Shown here in pieces: positions 1-8,196 of a stretch of 64,000 nt of DNA. Source of the DNA: Achromobacter agilis (lineage in GTDB: Bacteria > Pseudomonadota > Gammaproteobacteria > Burkholderiales > Burkholderiaceae_B). Position numbers and translations under genes: made by a program. The stretch spans positions 62,001 through 126,000 of the forward strand of contig NZ_UFQB01000018.1 of NCBI RefSeq assembly GCF_900496965.1, given 5' to 3'. Every line of letters starts with the position of its first letter. Positions within the stretch are counted from its first letter, which is position 1. Under the pieces are notes generated by a model. That model ran no database searches and was not told the origin of the DNA. It saw nothing but the letters and a program-made list of their open reading frames with translations.

Positions 1-12
1 CCGGAAGCGCGC

Positions 13-1023
13 TCATCTGGGTTCGAGCGTTACCCACCACGGCAGCGTGCGCTGGACGCGTATCGGCAGGTCCCGTTCAAGCATGGCCAGCGTGCGATCC
101 CTATCGTTGGCCGGGTAGCGGCCGACGACGCGCAGGCCCGCGACGCGGGGATCGACGCCGGTGTACCCGGCGTGATAGCGGCCCAGCTCCGCGATGAGAT
201 CGGCCAGGGACAGGTTCTCGGCCAGGATCACGCCGCGAGACCAGGCCTCGCGCGCGGGGTCGGCCGGGGCGGCCATGGAGATGCCGTCGGCGGTATAGCG
301 CTTTTGCTCCCCGGCACGGACGAGCGCATCGCCGCCGGCAATATTCTGGATACGCACCTGCCCGTCATAGACCGCCAACAGGACGTCATCGTCCATCTCC
401 CTTACCGTGAAACGGGTGCCCAAGGCCTGCAACCGGCCGTAGCGGGTATCGACGAAGAAGGGGCGCTGGCGAGGGTCCGTGCCGGTTTCGACGAGGATTT
501 CTCCGCCGGCCAGCGTCAACAGGCGGTGATCCTGGTTGAATTGAACGTCGATGGCGCTGCGGGTGTTGAGCCAGACGCGGGTGTCATCGGCCAGGACGAT
601 GCCGCGTTGTTCGCCAATGCTCGTGGCATAGTCGGACCGCCAGGCGGTCACGGCGACAGGCAAGGGCGTGAACCGCCAGGCCAGCCAGCCCAGGATGCCC
701 GCGCCGCCCAGCGCAAGGACGCGGCCGGCGGCTAGGCGGCGCGACGGCGGGCGGCGGGCGGCGACCTGCATCGCTTTCTCGGCGGCTTCGCGCTCGCCGT
801 CGGCGCGCAGCAGAGCAAAACGCCGGCTCACCTTCTCGACGTGCGCCCAGGCGCGGCGGTGTTCCGGCCGAGCGTCCAGCCAGCGTTGCCAGGCGGCTCG
901 TTGCCGGGCGCCCGCCTCGGCGTCCTGCAGGACGGCATACCACTCTGCCGCCACTTTCAGGCTTTCATAGTCCGCTTGCGCGGGACGCTCTTCCGCGAGG
1001 GCCGGCCGGGGCGACGCTGCCAT
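13..1023 (-). CDS. FecR-like anti-sigma / signal-transducing inner-membrane protein
   Basis: This 336-residue protein has the FecR layout. A cytoplasmic DUF4880-type N-terminus (about residues 20-68, rich in Trp and Arg, with the family pattern around AWQRWLDARPEHRRAW) is followed by one membrane segment at about 98-117. A periplasmic FecR domain lies at about 130-220 and a C-terminal DUF4974-like segment ends the protein. Proteins of this family receive a signal from a TonB-dependent receptor in the outer membrane and control a partner ECF sigma factor. The gene follows the sigma-factor gene by 2 bases, so the two are co-transcribed. Its TGA is 12 bases from the window edge, so the cognate receptor, if next in the operon, lies outside. 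The family call is secure; the inducing substrate cannot be told. Confidence 0.9.
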   Translation of the reverse strand: MAASPRPALAEERPAQADYESLKVAAEWYAVLQDAEAGARQRAAWQRWLDARPEHRRAWAHVEKVSRRFALLRADGEREAAEKAMQVAARRPPSRRLAAGRVLALGGAGILGWLAWRFTPLPVAVTAWRSDYATSIGEQRGIVLADDTRVWLNTRSAIDVQFNQDHRLLTLAGGEILVETGTDPRQRPFFVDTRYGRLQALGTRFTVREMDDDVLLAVYDGQVRIQNIAGGDALVRAGEQKRYTADGISMAAPADPAREAWSRGVILAENLSLADLIAELGRYHAGYTGVDPRVAGLRVVGRYPANDRDRTLAMLERDLPIRVQRTLPWWVTLEPR

Positions 1024-1025
1024 GG

Positions 1026-1571
1026 TTAGGGCCTGCGGGGGCGGGAAGGCGCCAGCCCGGCGTCGATCAGCGCAAGATGCAGCATGGCCTGGGCCAGGTA
1101 CTTCTGCACCATGCGCAGGGACACGCCCATGCCGGCGGCGATCTCCCGGGTGGAAAGTCCATGTATCTGGGCCTGGAGGAAGGCGGTGCGCGCTTTTTCA
1201 GGCAGGCGGCCGAGCCACTCGCCGACCTCCATCAGCGTTTCGATGACCAGCGCCTGGTGTTCCGGGGAAGGGGCATAGGCTTCAGGCTGGGCCGCAAGGC
1301 TTTCCAGCCAAGCCTGCTCCACTTCCCGCCGTCGCCAGAGATCGGTGCATAGCCCTTGCGCCATGGCGCGCAGATAGGCCCGCGCCGCGCCTGCGGAGGC
1401 AAAGCCAGCGGGCACCGGCCTGAGGATCAGGCGCAGGAAGGCGTCGTGCGCCAGATCGGCCGCGTCCGCGGCATTGCCCAACCTGCGCCTAAGCCATCCC
1501 AGCAGCCAGCCGTGATGATCGCTGTATAGAGCGTGCAGGTCTTGCTGCACGGGGAGATCTGCGGCGGACAT
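1026..1571 (-). CDS. FecI-family ECF RNA polymerase sigma factor
   Basis: This 181-residue protein has sigma-70 region 2 at about 11-76 (the LYSDHHGWLLGWLRRRLGN and DLAHDAFLR motifs are typical of FecI) and region 4 at about 117-170 (LPEKARTAFLQAQIHGLSTREIA, quoted here only as the region-4 helix-turn-helix area). Proteins of this family direct RNA polymerase to the promoter of an iron-uptake receptor gene. It heads a two-gene unit with the FecR-like gene 2 bases downstream. A Fur-box-like sequence lies about 40-65 bases upstream of the start, as expected for an iron-repressed fecI gene. It resembles the sigma factor at 57385-57888 in layout but is clearly a different sequence. Confidence 0.9.
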   Translation of the reverse strand: MSAADLPVQQDLHALYSDHHGWLLGWLRRRLGNAADAADLAHDAFLRLILRPVPAGFASAGAARAYLRAMAQGLCTDLWRRREVEQAWLESLAAQPEAYAPSPEHQALVIETLMEVGEWLGRLPEKARTAFLQAQIHGLSTREIAAGMGVSLRMVQKYLAQAMLHLALIDAGLAPSRPRRP

Positions 1572-1612
1572 CGGACGGACCCAGGCGCGATAGGCACGCC
1601 ATATTCAAGATG

Positions 1613-1636
1613 GATAGGAATGGTTATCGTTTATAA
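1613..1636 (-). promoter_or_regulatory. Candidate Fur box upstream of the first fecI-like gene
   Basis: Read on the minus strand this AT-rich stretch contains GATAACCATTCCTATC, which resembles the repeated GATAAT/ATTATC hexamers of Fur operators. It lies 42-65 bases upstream of the sigma-factor start codon in an otherwise GC-rich region. Iron control of fecI genes by Fur is well established; binding here is inferred from the match and the position only. Confidence 0.45.
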
Positions 1637-1703
1637 CTGAAGTCCGCGGCATTGCGCAATGCCGATGAGCGCCGAGGCTGGCGCGAGAGAGGGGCGGCGG
1701 CAA

Positions 1704-1722
1704 GGGGCCCGCCGCGGGCCCC
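1704..1722 (-). terminator. GC-rich hairpin downstream of serA
   Basis: A perfect 8-bp stem (GGGGCCCG with CGGGCCCC, loop CCG) starts 13 bases past the serA stop codon on the minus strand. No T run follows, so it could be a weak or Rho-assisted terminator, or just a 3' end-stabilising stem. Confidence 0.35.
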
Positions 1723-1735
1723 TGCCGGAACGGCG

Positions 1736-2935
1736 TTACACGCGGTCGCAGCGCACCGTGATGGGATGGTCGCGCAGTGTCGTCATGACCAGGTCGTCGA
1801 CCTCGCCTTCGACGTCGGTGATCACATACCCGATCTGCCCCTTCGTTTGCAGCGTTTGGCTGACGATGTTCAGGCCGTGCTGCGCCATCAGGTTGTCCAG
1901 CGTGCCAAGCGCGCCGGGGGCGTTGCGGTGCACGTGCAGGATGCGCGTGCCGCCGGCCTGCTCCAGGTAGGGCAGTTCAGGGAAGTTGACCGCGCCCTTG
2001 GTGGTGCCCGCCTGCAGGAAGCGCACCAGCTTTTCGGCGACTTCGCGGCCGATGTTCTCTTGCGATTCCTGCGTGCTGCCGCCGATGTGTGGGGTCAGGA
2101 TGACGTTGGGCATGCCGATCAGCGGGCTGGCCAGCGGCTCGTCCGGCCCCTTGGGCTCGGTGGGGAAGACGTCCAGCGCGGCGCCGGCCAGGTGGCCGGA
2201 CTTCAGGGCGGCGTGCAGGGCGCCGATGTCCACCACGGTGCCGCGCGAGGCATTGATGAGGATGGCGCCGCGCCGCATGCGCGCGATGGTGTCCGCGTTC
2301 ATGATCTTTTCGGTGGACTTGCCGCCCGGCACGTGCAGCGTGACGACGTCGGACTGTTCAAGCAGTTCGTTGAGCGTTCCGGCGGGACGGGCATTGCCCA
2401 GCGGCAGCTTGGCCTCGACGTCGTGGTAGATGACGCGCATGCCCAGGCTTTCGGCCAGGGTGCTGATCTGCGAACCGATGTTGCCGTAGCCGACGATGCC
2501 CAGCGTTTTGCCGCGGGTTTCGAAGGCGCCTGCGGCGCTCTTGTCCCAGTGGCCGAGATGGACGCGGGCATTCTTCTCCGGGATGCGGCGCAGCAGCAGG
2601 ATGGCTTCGCCCAGCACCAGTTCGGCGACCGAGCGCGTATTGGAGAACGGGGCGTTGAACACCGGAATGCCGCGCTGCATGGCTGCGTCCAGGTCGACCT
2701 GGTTGGTGCCGATGCAGAAGCAGCCCACGACGCGCAGGTCGGGGTTGCCGGACAGCAGGCTGGCGTCCAGATGGGTACGAGAGCGGATCCCCGCCACCTG
2801 GGCGCCGCGCAGCGCGTCGCCCAGTTGGGCCGGCGGCAGTGCCGCGGCGTGCGTGATGATGTCGGTGTAGCCAGCGGCTTCGAAGACGGCGCGGGCGCTG
2901 GGGTGGATGTTCTCGAACAGGACGATTTGTGCCAT
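1736..2935 (-). CDS. serA: D-3-phosphoglycerate dehydrogenase
   Basis: This 399-residue enzyme oxidises 3-phosphoglycerate to 3-phosphohydroxypyruvate with NAD, the first committed step of serine biosynthesis, in the cytoplasm. The Rossmann motif GYGNIG, the substrate-binding arginine in NASRGT, the catalytic glutamate in DVFPTEP and the catalytic histidine in TPHIGG are all present. A C-terminal ACT-type regulatory domain (about residues 320-399) places it in the short E. coli-like class of about 400-410 residues, which is usually inhibited by serine. It is a single-gene unit. On the coding strand an AAATGCG/CGCATTT inverted repeat (2958-2986) lies 22 bases upstream of the ATG, where it could affect expression. 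Confidence 0.95.
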   Translation of the reverse strand: MAQIVLFENIHPSARAVFEAAGYTDIITHAAALPPAQLGDALRGAQVAGIRSRTHLDASLLSGNPDLRVVGCFCIGTNQVDLDAAMQRGIPVFNAPFSNTRSVAELVLGEAILLLRRIPEKNARVHLGHWDKSAAGAFETRGKTLGIVGYGNIGSQISTLAESLGMRVIYHDVEAKLPLGNARPAGTLNELLEQSDVVTLHVPGGKSTEKIMNADTIARMRRGAILINASRGTVVDIGALHAALKSGHLAGAALDVFPTEPKGPDEPLASPLIGMPNVILTPHIGGSTQESQENIGREVAEKLVRFLQAGTTKGAVNFPELPYLEQAGGTRILHVHRNAPGALGTLDNLMAQHGLNIVSQTLQTKGQIGYVITDVEGEVDDLVMTTLRDHPITVRCDRV

Positions 2936-3042
2936 GACTGCCTGGGGAGGGGTGGGGAAATGCGTTTTATTGATTGTGGCGCATTTTTGCTGCAGTGCAA
3001 GGAGTAGCCATTGGGCCGGTGTGGATGAATTGTTTCAAGGGA

Positions 3043-3071
3043 GGGGGCGGCCGTGGCACCGGCCGGCCCCC
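3043..3071 (-). terminator. Strong hairpin downstream of the copper operon
   Basis: An 11-bp stem with one bulged base (GGGGGCGGCCG paired with CGGCCGgCCCCC, 6-base loop) lies just after the stop codon of the DUF411 gene. No clear T run follows on the minus strand, so it is called a terminator by position and stem strength only. Confidence 0.4.
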
Positions 3072-3076
3072 GCGCT

Positions 3077-3535
3077 TTAGCGGTAAGCCTGGAAGACCTT
3101 GGCGCCGCCCTGCTTGTCCACCAGCACCACATCGTGCGGCGTCTTGCGGCCGCCGTACTCGGGGCCGTCCATGCCGGGCGAGCCCAGCGGCATGCCCGGA
3201 GCGGCCAGGCCGGCGGCGTCGGGTTTTTCCAGCAGCAGCCGGCGCACGTCGCTGGCGGGCACGTGGCCTTCGATGGCGTAGCCTTCCACGGCCGCGGTGT
3301 GGCAGGAACCGTAGTCCGCCATGCCGGCGTTGCGGCGGATGGGGCCGGTGTCCTGGACGTCGTGCGTGGTCACGGCGAAGCCGTTGTCGCGCATGTGCTT
3401 GACCCAATCCTCGCAGCACCCGCAGGTGGGGGTCTTCCAGACTTCGACCTTGGTGGGCGCTTCGGCGGAGGCGAGCGCGGGCACGCACAGGGCGGCGGCG
3501 ATGGCCAGACGGCGCGTAAGACGAGAAACGTTCAT
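3077..3535 (-). CDS. DUF411-family periplasmic metal-binding protein
   Basis: The protein has 152 residues when started at the ATG at 3535. That ATG has a GGAG Shine-Dalgarno 5 bases upstream and gives a clean signal peptide (MNVSRLTRRLAIAAALCVP, then cleavage after ALASA). An upstream in-frame ATG at 3562 would add nine residues in front of the signal peptide and lacks a good ribosome site. The mature part begins with a thioredoxin-like Cys motif KTPTCGCCEDW, typical of DUF411, a family repeatedly found in copper-resistance clusters and thought to bind copper in the periplasm. It is the last gene of the copper operon, 32 bases after copB. The copper role is inferred from family and context. 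Confidence 0.88.
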   Translation of the reverse strand: MNVSRLTRRLAIAAALCVPALASAEAPTKVEVWKTPTCGCCEDWVKHMRDNGFAVTTHDVQDTGPIRRNAGMADYGSCHTAAVEGYAIEGHVPASDVRRLLLEKPDAAGLAAPGMPLGSPGMDGPEYGGRKTPHDVVLVDKQGGAKVFQAYR

Positions 3536-3567
3536 GATGCTCCGTGCAAGGGACGTGGACATAATGC

Positions 3568-4512
3568 TCAGAACCAGAACCGCACGCCCGCCATGATGGC
3601 GGTCTGGGACCGGCTGGCGCCGGCATCGGACGCGTAGCGGGCGGTCTGGCCGAACTTGCGTTCAAAGGATACGCCAATATAAGGGGCGAACTCGCGCGTG
3701 ATTTCGTAGCGCAGCCGCAGCGACAGCGATCCTTCCGACAGGCCGGAACCGATGCCGCGTTCGGGGTCGTTCTTGCCGTAGAGGCTGGCTTCCAGTTCGG
3801 GCGTGAAGATAAGGCGCTGCGTCAGCAGCAGGTCGTATTCGGCTTTCAGCGCCAGCGCGGTGCGGCCCGACGAACCCGCGTAGCCGGTGGCCTCGAGTTC
3901 GATGTTGTAGGGCAGGACGCCTTCGATGCCGAGGGCGGCCCAGTTGCGCTTGGGGCCGGTGCCGATGTCGCGGCGGGCGCCCAGCTGCAGGTCCCAGAAG
4001 GGGCTGATGGAGTGGCTCCAGAATGCTTCGACCTTGCCGTCCGAGCCGCCGCCGTTCTCGCTTTCGCCTTCGCTCTTGACCAGCAGGCGGTCGGTGGCGG
4101 TGCCGAACCAGAAGCGGCCGTCCCATTCCTGCGCGTACTGCCCATCGCGGTTGCGCGAAACGCCGAACTTGTCGAACAGGACCTGCCAGGTCGGCAGGCT
4201 GTCCATCATGTGCGGATGGAGGCCATAGCTGTCGTAGCCGCGCTCGCCCGCGCCATCGCTGGTGGGCAGGCTGCCGATCGGCGGGGCGGCTTGCGCGCCG
4301 CCGTTCATCGACCCGTGATCCATGCCCGGCATGGCGCCATGGTCCATCGGGGCAGGCGCGGGCGCGGCGCCGTGGTTCATCGAGCCGTGGTCCATGCCAG
4401 GCATGGAACTGTGGTCCATCGGGGCGGGCTGGGACCAGGCGGCGGGGGCGGCCAACGCCGCGGCGAGGGCGCAGGCGCGCAACCGCTTGGTTTGGCGATT
4501 CATCGGTTTCAT
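3568..4512 (-). CDS. copB: Copper-resistance outer-membrane protein CopB
   Basis: This 314-residue protein has an N-terminal signal peptide ending near residue 27. A 24-residue Met/His-rich tandem repeat follows (residues 31-54 and 55-78, each with MDH-x-x-MPGMDHGSMN). The C-terminal half is a CopB-type beta-barrel domain (about 85-314) ending in the aromatic residue F, as outer-membrane proteins do. CopB works with the periplasmic oxidase CopA in copper sequestration or export. It starts 3 bases after the copA stop, so translation is coupled. The repeat is also clear in the DNA, with a period of exactly 72 bases, and points to expansion of a copper-binding cassette. Confidence 0.93.
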   Translation of the reverse strand: MKPMNRQTKRLRACALAAALAAPAAWSQPAPMDHSSMPGMDHGSMNHGAAPAPAPMDHGAMPGMDHGSMNGGAQAAPPIGSLPTSDGAGERGYDSYGLHPHMMDSLPTWQVLFDKFGVSRNRDGQYAQEWDGRFWFGTATDRLLVKSEGESENGGGSDGKVEAFWSHSISPFWDLQLGARRDIGTGPKRNWAALGIEGVLPYNIELEATGYAGSSGRTALALKAEYDLLLTQRLIFTPELEASLYGKNDPERGIGSGLSEGSLSLRLRYEITREFAPYIGVSFERKFGQTARYASDAGASRSQTAIMAGVRFWF

Positions 4513-4515
4513 CGT

Positions 4516-6213
4516 TTACTCCACCACGACCGCTCTGAACATGCCGGCCTCCATGTGATACAGCAGGTGGCAGTGGTAGGCCCAGTTTCCGCGGGCATCC
4601 GCGCTGACGCGATAGCTCAGCCGTTGCGCCGGGTTGAGGGAAATGGTGTGCTTGCGCACCTGGAAGGCGCCGTCCGGCGATTCCAGGTCGCTCCACAATC
4701 CGTGCAGGTGGATAGGGTGCGTCATCATCGTGTCGTTGACCAGCACGAAGCGCACGCGTTCGCCGTAGCGCAGCACGATGGGCTTGGCATCCGAGAACTT
4801 CACGCCGTTGAAGGACCACATGTAGCGCTCCATGGTCCCGGTCAGGTGCAGCTCGATTTCGCGGGACGGGGCGCGGTTGTCCTGCGGTTCGCGCATGGAG
4901 CGCAGGTCGGCGTAGGTCAGCACGCGGCGGCCATTGTCGCGCAGGCCGACGCCGGGATCGTCGAGCCGCGTCGACACCACGTCGGGCAGCATCGAGTTGC
5001 TCACGCCGCGCTCGGTGGGATAGGGATGCTTGACCTCCACCATGCCGCCTTGCCCGGCGCCGGAACCGTGGCCGCCGTGGTCCATGTCATGCGCCATGCC
5101 CATGTCCATCATGCCCAGCAGCTGCACGCGGTCGAGGGCGGGGACCTCGGCCTGCATGCCGGCGCGCGGCGCCAGCGTGGCGCGCGCATAGCCGGAACGG
5201 TCCATGGCCTGTGAGAAGATGGTGTAGGCGCGCTCGTCCTGGGGCTCGACGATGACGTCATAGGTCTCGGCCACGCCGATGCGGAACTCGTCTACGTCCA
5301 CAGGACGCACGTCCTGCCCGTCCGCGGCCACGACCGTCATCTTCAGCCCGGGGATGCGGACATCGAAGTACGTCATCGCGGACCCGTTGATGAAGCGCAG
5401 GCGCACGCGTTCGCCGGGCTGGAACAGACCCGTCCAGTTGCCGGCCGGGGTGACGCCGTTGGTGAGAAAAGTGTAGGTGGCGCCGGACACATCCGCCAGG
5501 TCCGACGGATTCATGCGCATCTGCTCCCACATCAGCCGTTCCGACAGCGCGGCGCTCCAACCCTTGTCGCGGGCCTCGGCGCGCAGGCTCTGAATGCTGG
5601 GCTGAATGCCGTTGTAGTAGTCGGGCATGATCTTCAGCTTGTTGAAGAGCCGCATGGGGTCTTCGTCCGTCCAGTCGGACAGCAGCACCGTGTAGTCGCG
5701 GTCGGATGCGATCGGGTCGCGGCGGCGCGGGTCGATGACGATGGCGCCGTACAGGCCGGTCTGTTCCTGGAAGCCGGAATGGCTGTGGTACCAGTACGTG
5801 CCGCTCTGGCGCACATCGAAGTGGTAGGTGTAGGTCTGGCCTGGGTCGATGCCGGGAAAGCTCAGCCCGGGCACGCCGTCCATCTCGGTGGGCAGGAGGA
5901 TGCCGTGCCAATGGATGGAGGACTGTTCGCGCAGGCGGTTGGTGACGTGCAGCGTTACCGTGTCGCCTTCGCGCCAGCGCAGGCGCGGCGCGGGCAGCTG
6001 GCCGTTCACCGTGGTGCCGATGCGGGCCGCGCCCGTGAAATTCACGGGCGTTTCGCCGATTTCCAGATGGAATTCGGTGCCGCGCAATTCCGCGGCGGCG
6101 GCCGGGGCCGGCGCCGCCAGCGCGGCGCGCCAGCCGCCCAGCGCGGTCAGCGCGCCGCCGCCGGCCAGGCCCTGCACGAAGCGGCGGCGGGAAAGGGGGT
6201 GAGAGGCTGTCAT
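4516..6213 (-). CDS. copA: Periplasmic multicopper oxidase CopA
   Basis: This 565-residue protein starts with a twin-arginine signal (SRRRFVQG), as expected for a folded, copper-loaded export substrate. The three cupredoxin domains carry the copper ligands: HWHG at 101-104, HSHSG at 143-147, HPIHLHG near 510 and HCHLLYHMEAGM at 547-558. A Met/His-rich patch near residues 370-390 (MMDMGMAHDMDHGGHG) is typical of CopA/PcoA-type cuprous oxidases. It oxidises Cu(I) to the less toxic Cu(II) and buffers copper in the periplasm. It sits between the cupredoxin and copB genes in one leftward operon. Confidence 0.96.
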   Translation of the reverse strand: MTASHPLSRRRFVQGLAGGGALTALGGWRAALAAPAPAAAAELRGTEFHLEIGETPVNFTGAARIGTTVNGQLPAPRLRWREGDTVTLHVTNRLREQSSIHWHGILLPTEMDGVPGLSFPGIDPGQTYTYHFDVRQSGTYWYHSHSGFQEQTGLYGAIVIDPRRRDPIASDRDYTVLLSDWTDEDPMRLFNKLKIMPDYYNGIQPSIQSLRAEARDKGWSAALSERLMWEQMRMNPSDLADVSGATYTFLTNGVTPAGNWTGLFQPGERVRLRFINGSAMTYFDVRIPGLKMTVVAADGQDVRPVDVDEFRIGVAETYDVIVEPQDERAYTIFSQAMDRSGYARATLAPRAGMQAEVPALDRVQLLGMMDMGMAHDMDHGGHGSGAGQGGMVEVKHPYPTERGVSNSMLPDVVSTRLDDPGVGLRDNGRRVLTYADLRSMREPQDNRAPSREIELHLTGTMERYMWSFNGVKFSDAKPIVLRYGERVRFVLVNDTMMTHPIHLHGLWSDLESPDGAFQVRKHTISLNPAQRLSYRVSADARGNWAYHCHLLYHMEAGMFRAVVVE

Positions 6214-6238
6214 GTCGGGTCCGTGTGGGAAGCGATGC

Positions 6239-6724
6239 TTACAGCACCGATACTGCGCCCTTCATGCCGGCGGTGTAGTGGCCGGGTTCCAGGCAGCCGA
6301 AGGACACGGTGCCCGCCTTGTCGAAGCGCCAGACGATCTGTCCGCTCTTGCCGCCTTCCAGCGACACGGCGTTGGCTTCTTCGTGGCGCATGCCAGGATC
6401 CTTCATCATCATGTCGTAGTGCGCTTTGAGATCGGCCTCGGTGCCCAGCACCAGCTCATGCCGGATCCTGCCGGCGTTGCGCACGTTCAGGCGCACGGTC
6501 TCGCCGGCCTTGACCTCGATGCGGGCGGGCGTGAAGCGCATGGCGTCGGTCATGTCGACATCGATGCTGCGGGTGACGCGGGCCGGGTCGCCCGCCTTGC
6601 CGATAGGGGCGGAGGCGGCCGGCATCGCATGGTCGCCGTGGCCGCCGGCGGCGTACGCGGCGCCCGCGCTGATCGTCAGGGCCAGGACGGCGGCTTGGGT
6701 GGTGCGGAGCAGAGTGCCTTTCAC
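6239..6724 (-). CDS. Plastocyanin/azurin-like periplasmic copper protein
   Basis: I start this 161-residue cupredoxin at the GTG at 6724. It has AAGGA exactly 5 bases upstream and gives a proper signal peptide (MKGTLLRTTQAAVLALT, cleaved after GAAYA). An in-frame ATG at 6757 would add 11 residues without a ribosome site. A short His/Met segment (GGHGDHAMP) follows the signal. The C-terminal region with FGCLEPGHYTAGM gives the Cys-His-Met copper ligands of type-1 cupredoxins, and the gene neighbours support a CopI/CopC-like periplasmic copper-binding role. It is the first gene after the palindromic operator candidate at 6789-6816 and 25 bases ahead of copA. Confidence 0.9.
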   Translation of the reverse strand: MKGTLLRTTQAAVLALTISAGAAYAAGGHGDHAMPAASAPIGKAGDPARVTRSIDVDMTDAMRFTPARIEVKAGETVRLNVRNAGRIRHELVLGTEADLKAHYDMMMKDPGMRHEEANAVSLEGGKSGQIVWRFDKAGTVSFGCLEPGHYTAGMKGAVSVL

Positions 6725-6788
6725 GCGAATCCTTGATAGTGGGGACGGTGATGGCACTGTAGGAAAACGGCGGTGACCCTATCCTGTC

Positions 6789-6816
6789 GCCAACATTACA
6801 TTTCTGTAATGTTGGC
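6789..6816. promoter_or_regulatory. Perfect 12-bp inverted repeat: candidate CopR/CusR operator
   Basis: GCCAACATTACA, a 4-base TTTC spacer and TGTAATGTTGGC form a perfect palindrome. It covers the last codons and the stop codon of copS and lies 65 bases upstream of the cupredoxin start. The core ATTACA-N4-TGTAAT resembles sites used by OmpR-type heavy-metal regulators such as CopR/CusR. Because copRS are encoded directly upstream, the natural reading is an internal copper-inducible promoter for the cupredoxin-copA-copB-DUF411 genes. The palindrome is seen directly; the regulator is inferred. Confidence 0.7.
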
Positions 6817-8196
6817 CGCGGCGGTATGGCCGTCGGGCCCGCGCAGGGTGATGCCGACGATGGTGCCGCGCGCGTCCGAGGCGGCGTCCACTTCGCCGCC
6901 ATGCATGCGGGCGATGGCGCGCACGATGGCCAGGCCCAGTCCGTGGCCTTCGCTGCGCGGCGCGCGCGCCTGGCCGGAGCGGAAGAAGCGGTCGAAGATG
7001 CGGGGCAGGTCGGCGGCGGGAATGGGGATGCCGGGGTTGCGCACTTCCACCCGCGCGCCGGCCGCAGACGCCGAGCAGGCCAGCACGATCTCGCCGCCCG
7101 GGGGCGTGGCCTTGATGGCGTTGGCGATCAGGTTGGCCAGCGCGCGGCGCACCAGCCCCGGGTTGGCGGCGACGGTGGCGTCGCCTTCGCAGCGCAGGCC
7201 CACCCCGCGTTCTTCCAGCGTGGCTTCATAGTATTCGGCCACACGCCGCGCTTCGGCCGCGAGCGAAACCGGCACGAGGTCCGCGGCCCGCTCGCCGCGG
7301 TCGGCGCGGGCCAGGAACAGCATGTCGTTGACCAGGGTCTTCAGGTCTTCCAGCTCTTCCAGGTTGGATTCCAGGGCGTCGCGCAGTTCGGCCGCGTCGC
7401 GGGGCGACGACAGCATGACCTGGGTGCCGTTGATCAGCGTGGCCAGCGGCGTGCGCAGTTCGTGGGCCACGTCGGCGTTGAAGCCTTCCATCTGCTGGTA
7501 GGCCGCTTGCAGTCGTTCCAGGGTCCGGTTGAAGGACCGCACCAGCTCGTGCAGTTCGCGGTCGGTGTCCTGCAGGGGCAGGCGCCGCGATAGGTTGTCG
7601 GGCTGGATGCGCGCCGCCTGTTCGGACAGCCTGCGCGTCGGCGCCATGCTGCGGCGCACGGCCCAGGCGGCCAGCATCACCGTCGCGCCTACCCACAGCG
7701 CGCAGATCAGCACCAGGGCGGTGCCATAGGCGTACAGGAACTGCGAGCTGGTGCGCGTGCTGACAGCCACGGTCAGTTGCGCGCCAGGCAGGATGCGGTC
7801 GTTCATGTTCACGCGCAGCCCGCGCATGCGGCCGCCGTCCGGGGCCTCGAGCACGACCTGCCTGTCGGGCAGCGCCTCCAGCGTTTCCGGCGCGGCGCCG
7901 CCGTAGACCACCTTGCCCTGGGCATCCATGATCCAGATCCCCAGCTGACCCTCGCCCGCGCGCATCTGGTCGAAGGTGGCGGCCAGGTCCTGCAGGCCGC
8001 TGGCGCTGTTCTGCATGTCGATCAGGTGGTCGATCAGTTCCAGCTTGCCGCTGACCTCGGTGATTTCCTGGCGCTCGACTTCGCGCTTCAATGCCCAGAA
8101 CAGCGTGGCGCCCGCCAGGCTGGACACCAGCAGCGCGATGGCGCCCAGCAGCAGGGTCAGCCGCGCCTGCATGGAGCGCATGCGCGGCGGCTTCAT
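6796..8196 (-). CDS. copS: Heavy-metal sensor histidine kinase (CopS/CusS type)
   Basis: This 466-residue kinase has membrane segments at about 12-34 and 155-180 flanking a periplasmic sensor loop. A HAMP linker, the phospho-acceptor His245 in [10 protein letters not shown], and a C-terminal HATPase domain with the N and G boxes ([19 protein letters not shown]) follow. It senses periplasmic copper or a related metal and phosphorylates the partner regulator, whose gene overlaps its start by 4 bases. Its last codons form half of the palindromic operator at 6789-6816. Copper as the signal is inferred from the genes downstream. Confidence 0.92.
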   Translation of the reverse strand: MKPPRMRSMQARLTLLLGAIALLVSSLAGATLFWALKREVERQEITEVSGKLELIDHLIDMQNSASGLQDLAATFDQMRAGEGQLGIWIMDAQGKVVYGGAAPETLEALPDRQVVLEAPDGGRMRGLRVNMNDRILPGAQLTVAVSTRTSSQFLYAYGTALVLICALWVGATVMLAAWAVRRSMAPTRRLSEQAARIQPDNLSRRLPLQDTDRELHELVRSFNRTLERLQAAYQQMEGFNADVAHELRTPLATLINGTQVMLSSPRDAAELRDALESNLEELEDLKTLVNDMLFLARADRGERAADLVPVSLAAEARRVAEYYEATLEERGVGLRCEGDATVAANPGLVRRALANLIANAIKATPPGGEIVLACSASAAGARVEVRNPGIPIPAADLPRIFDRFFRSGQARAPRSEGHGLGLAIVRAIARMHGGEVDAASDARGTIVGITLRGPDGHTAAANITEM

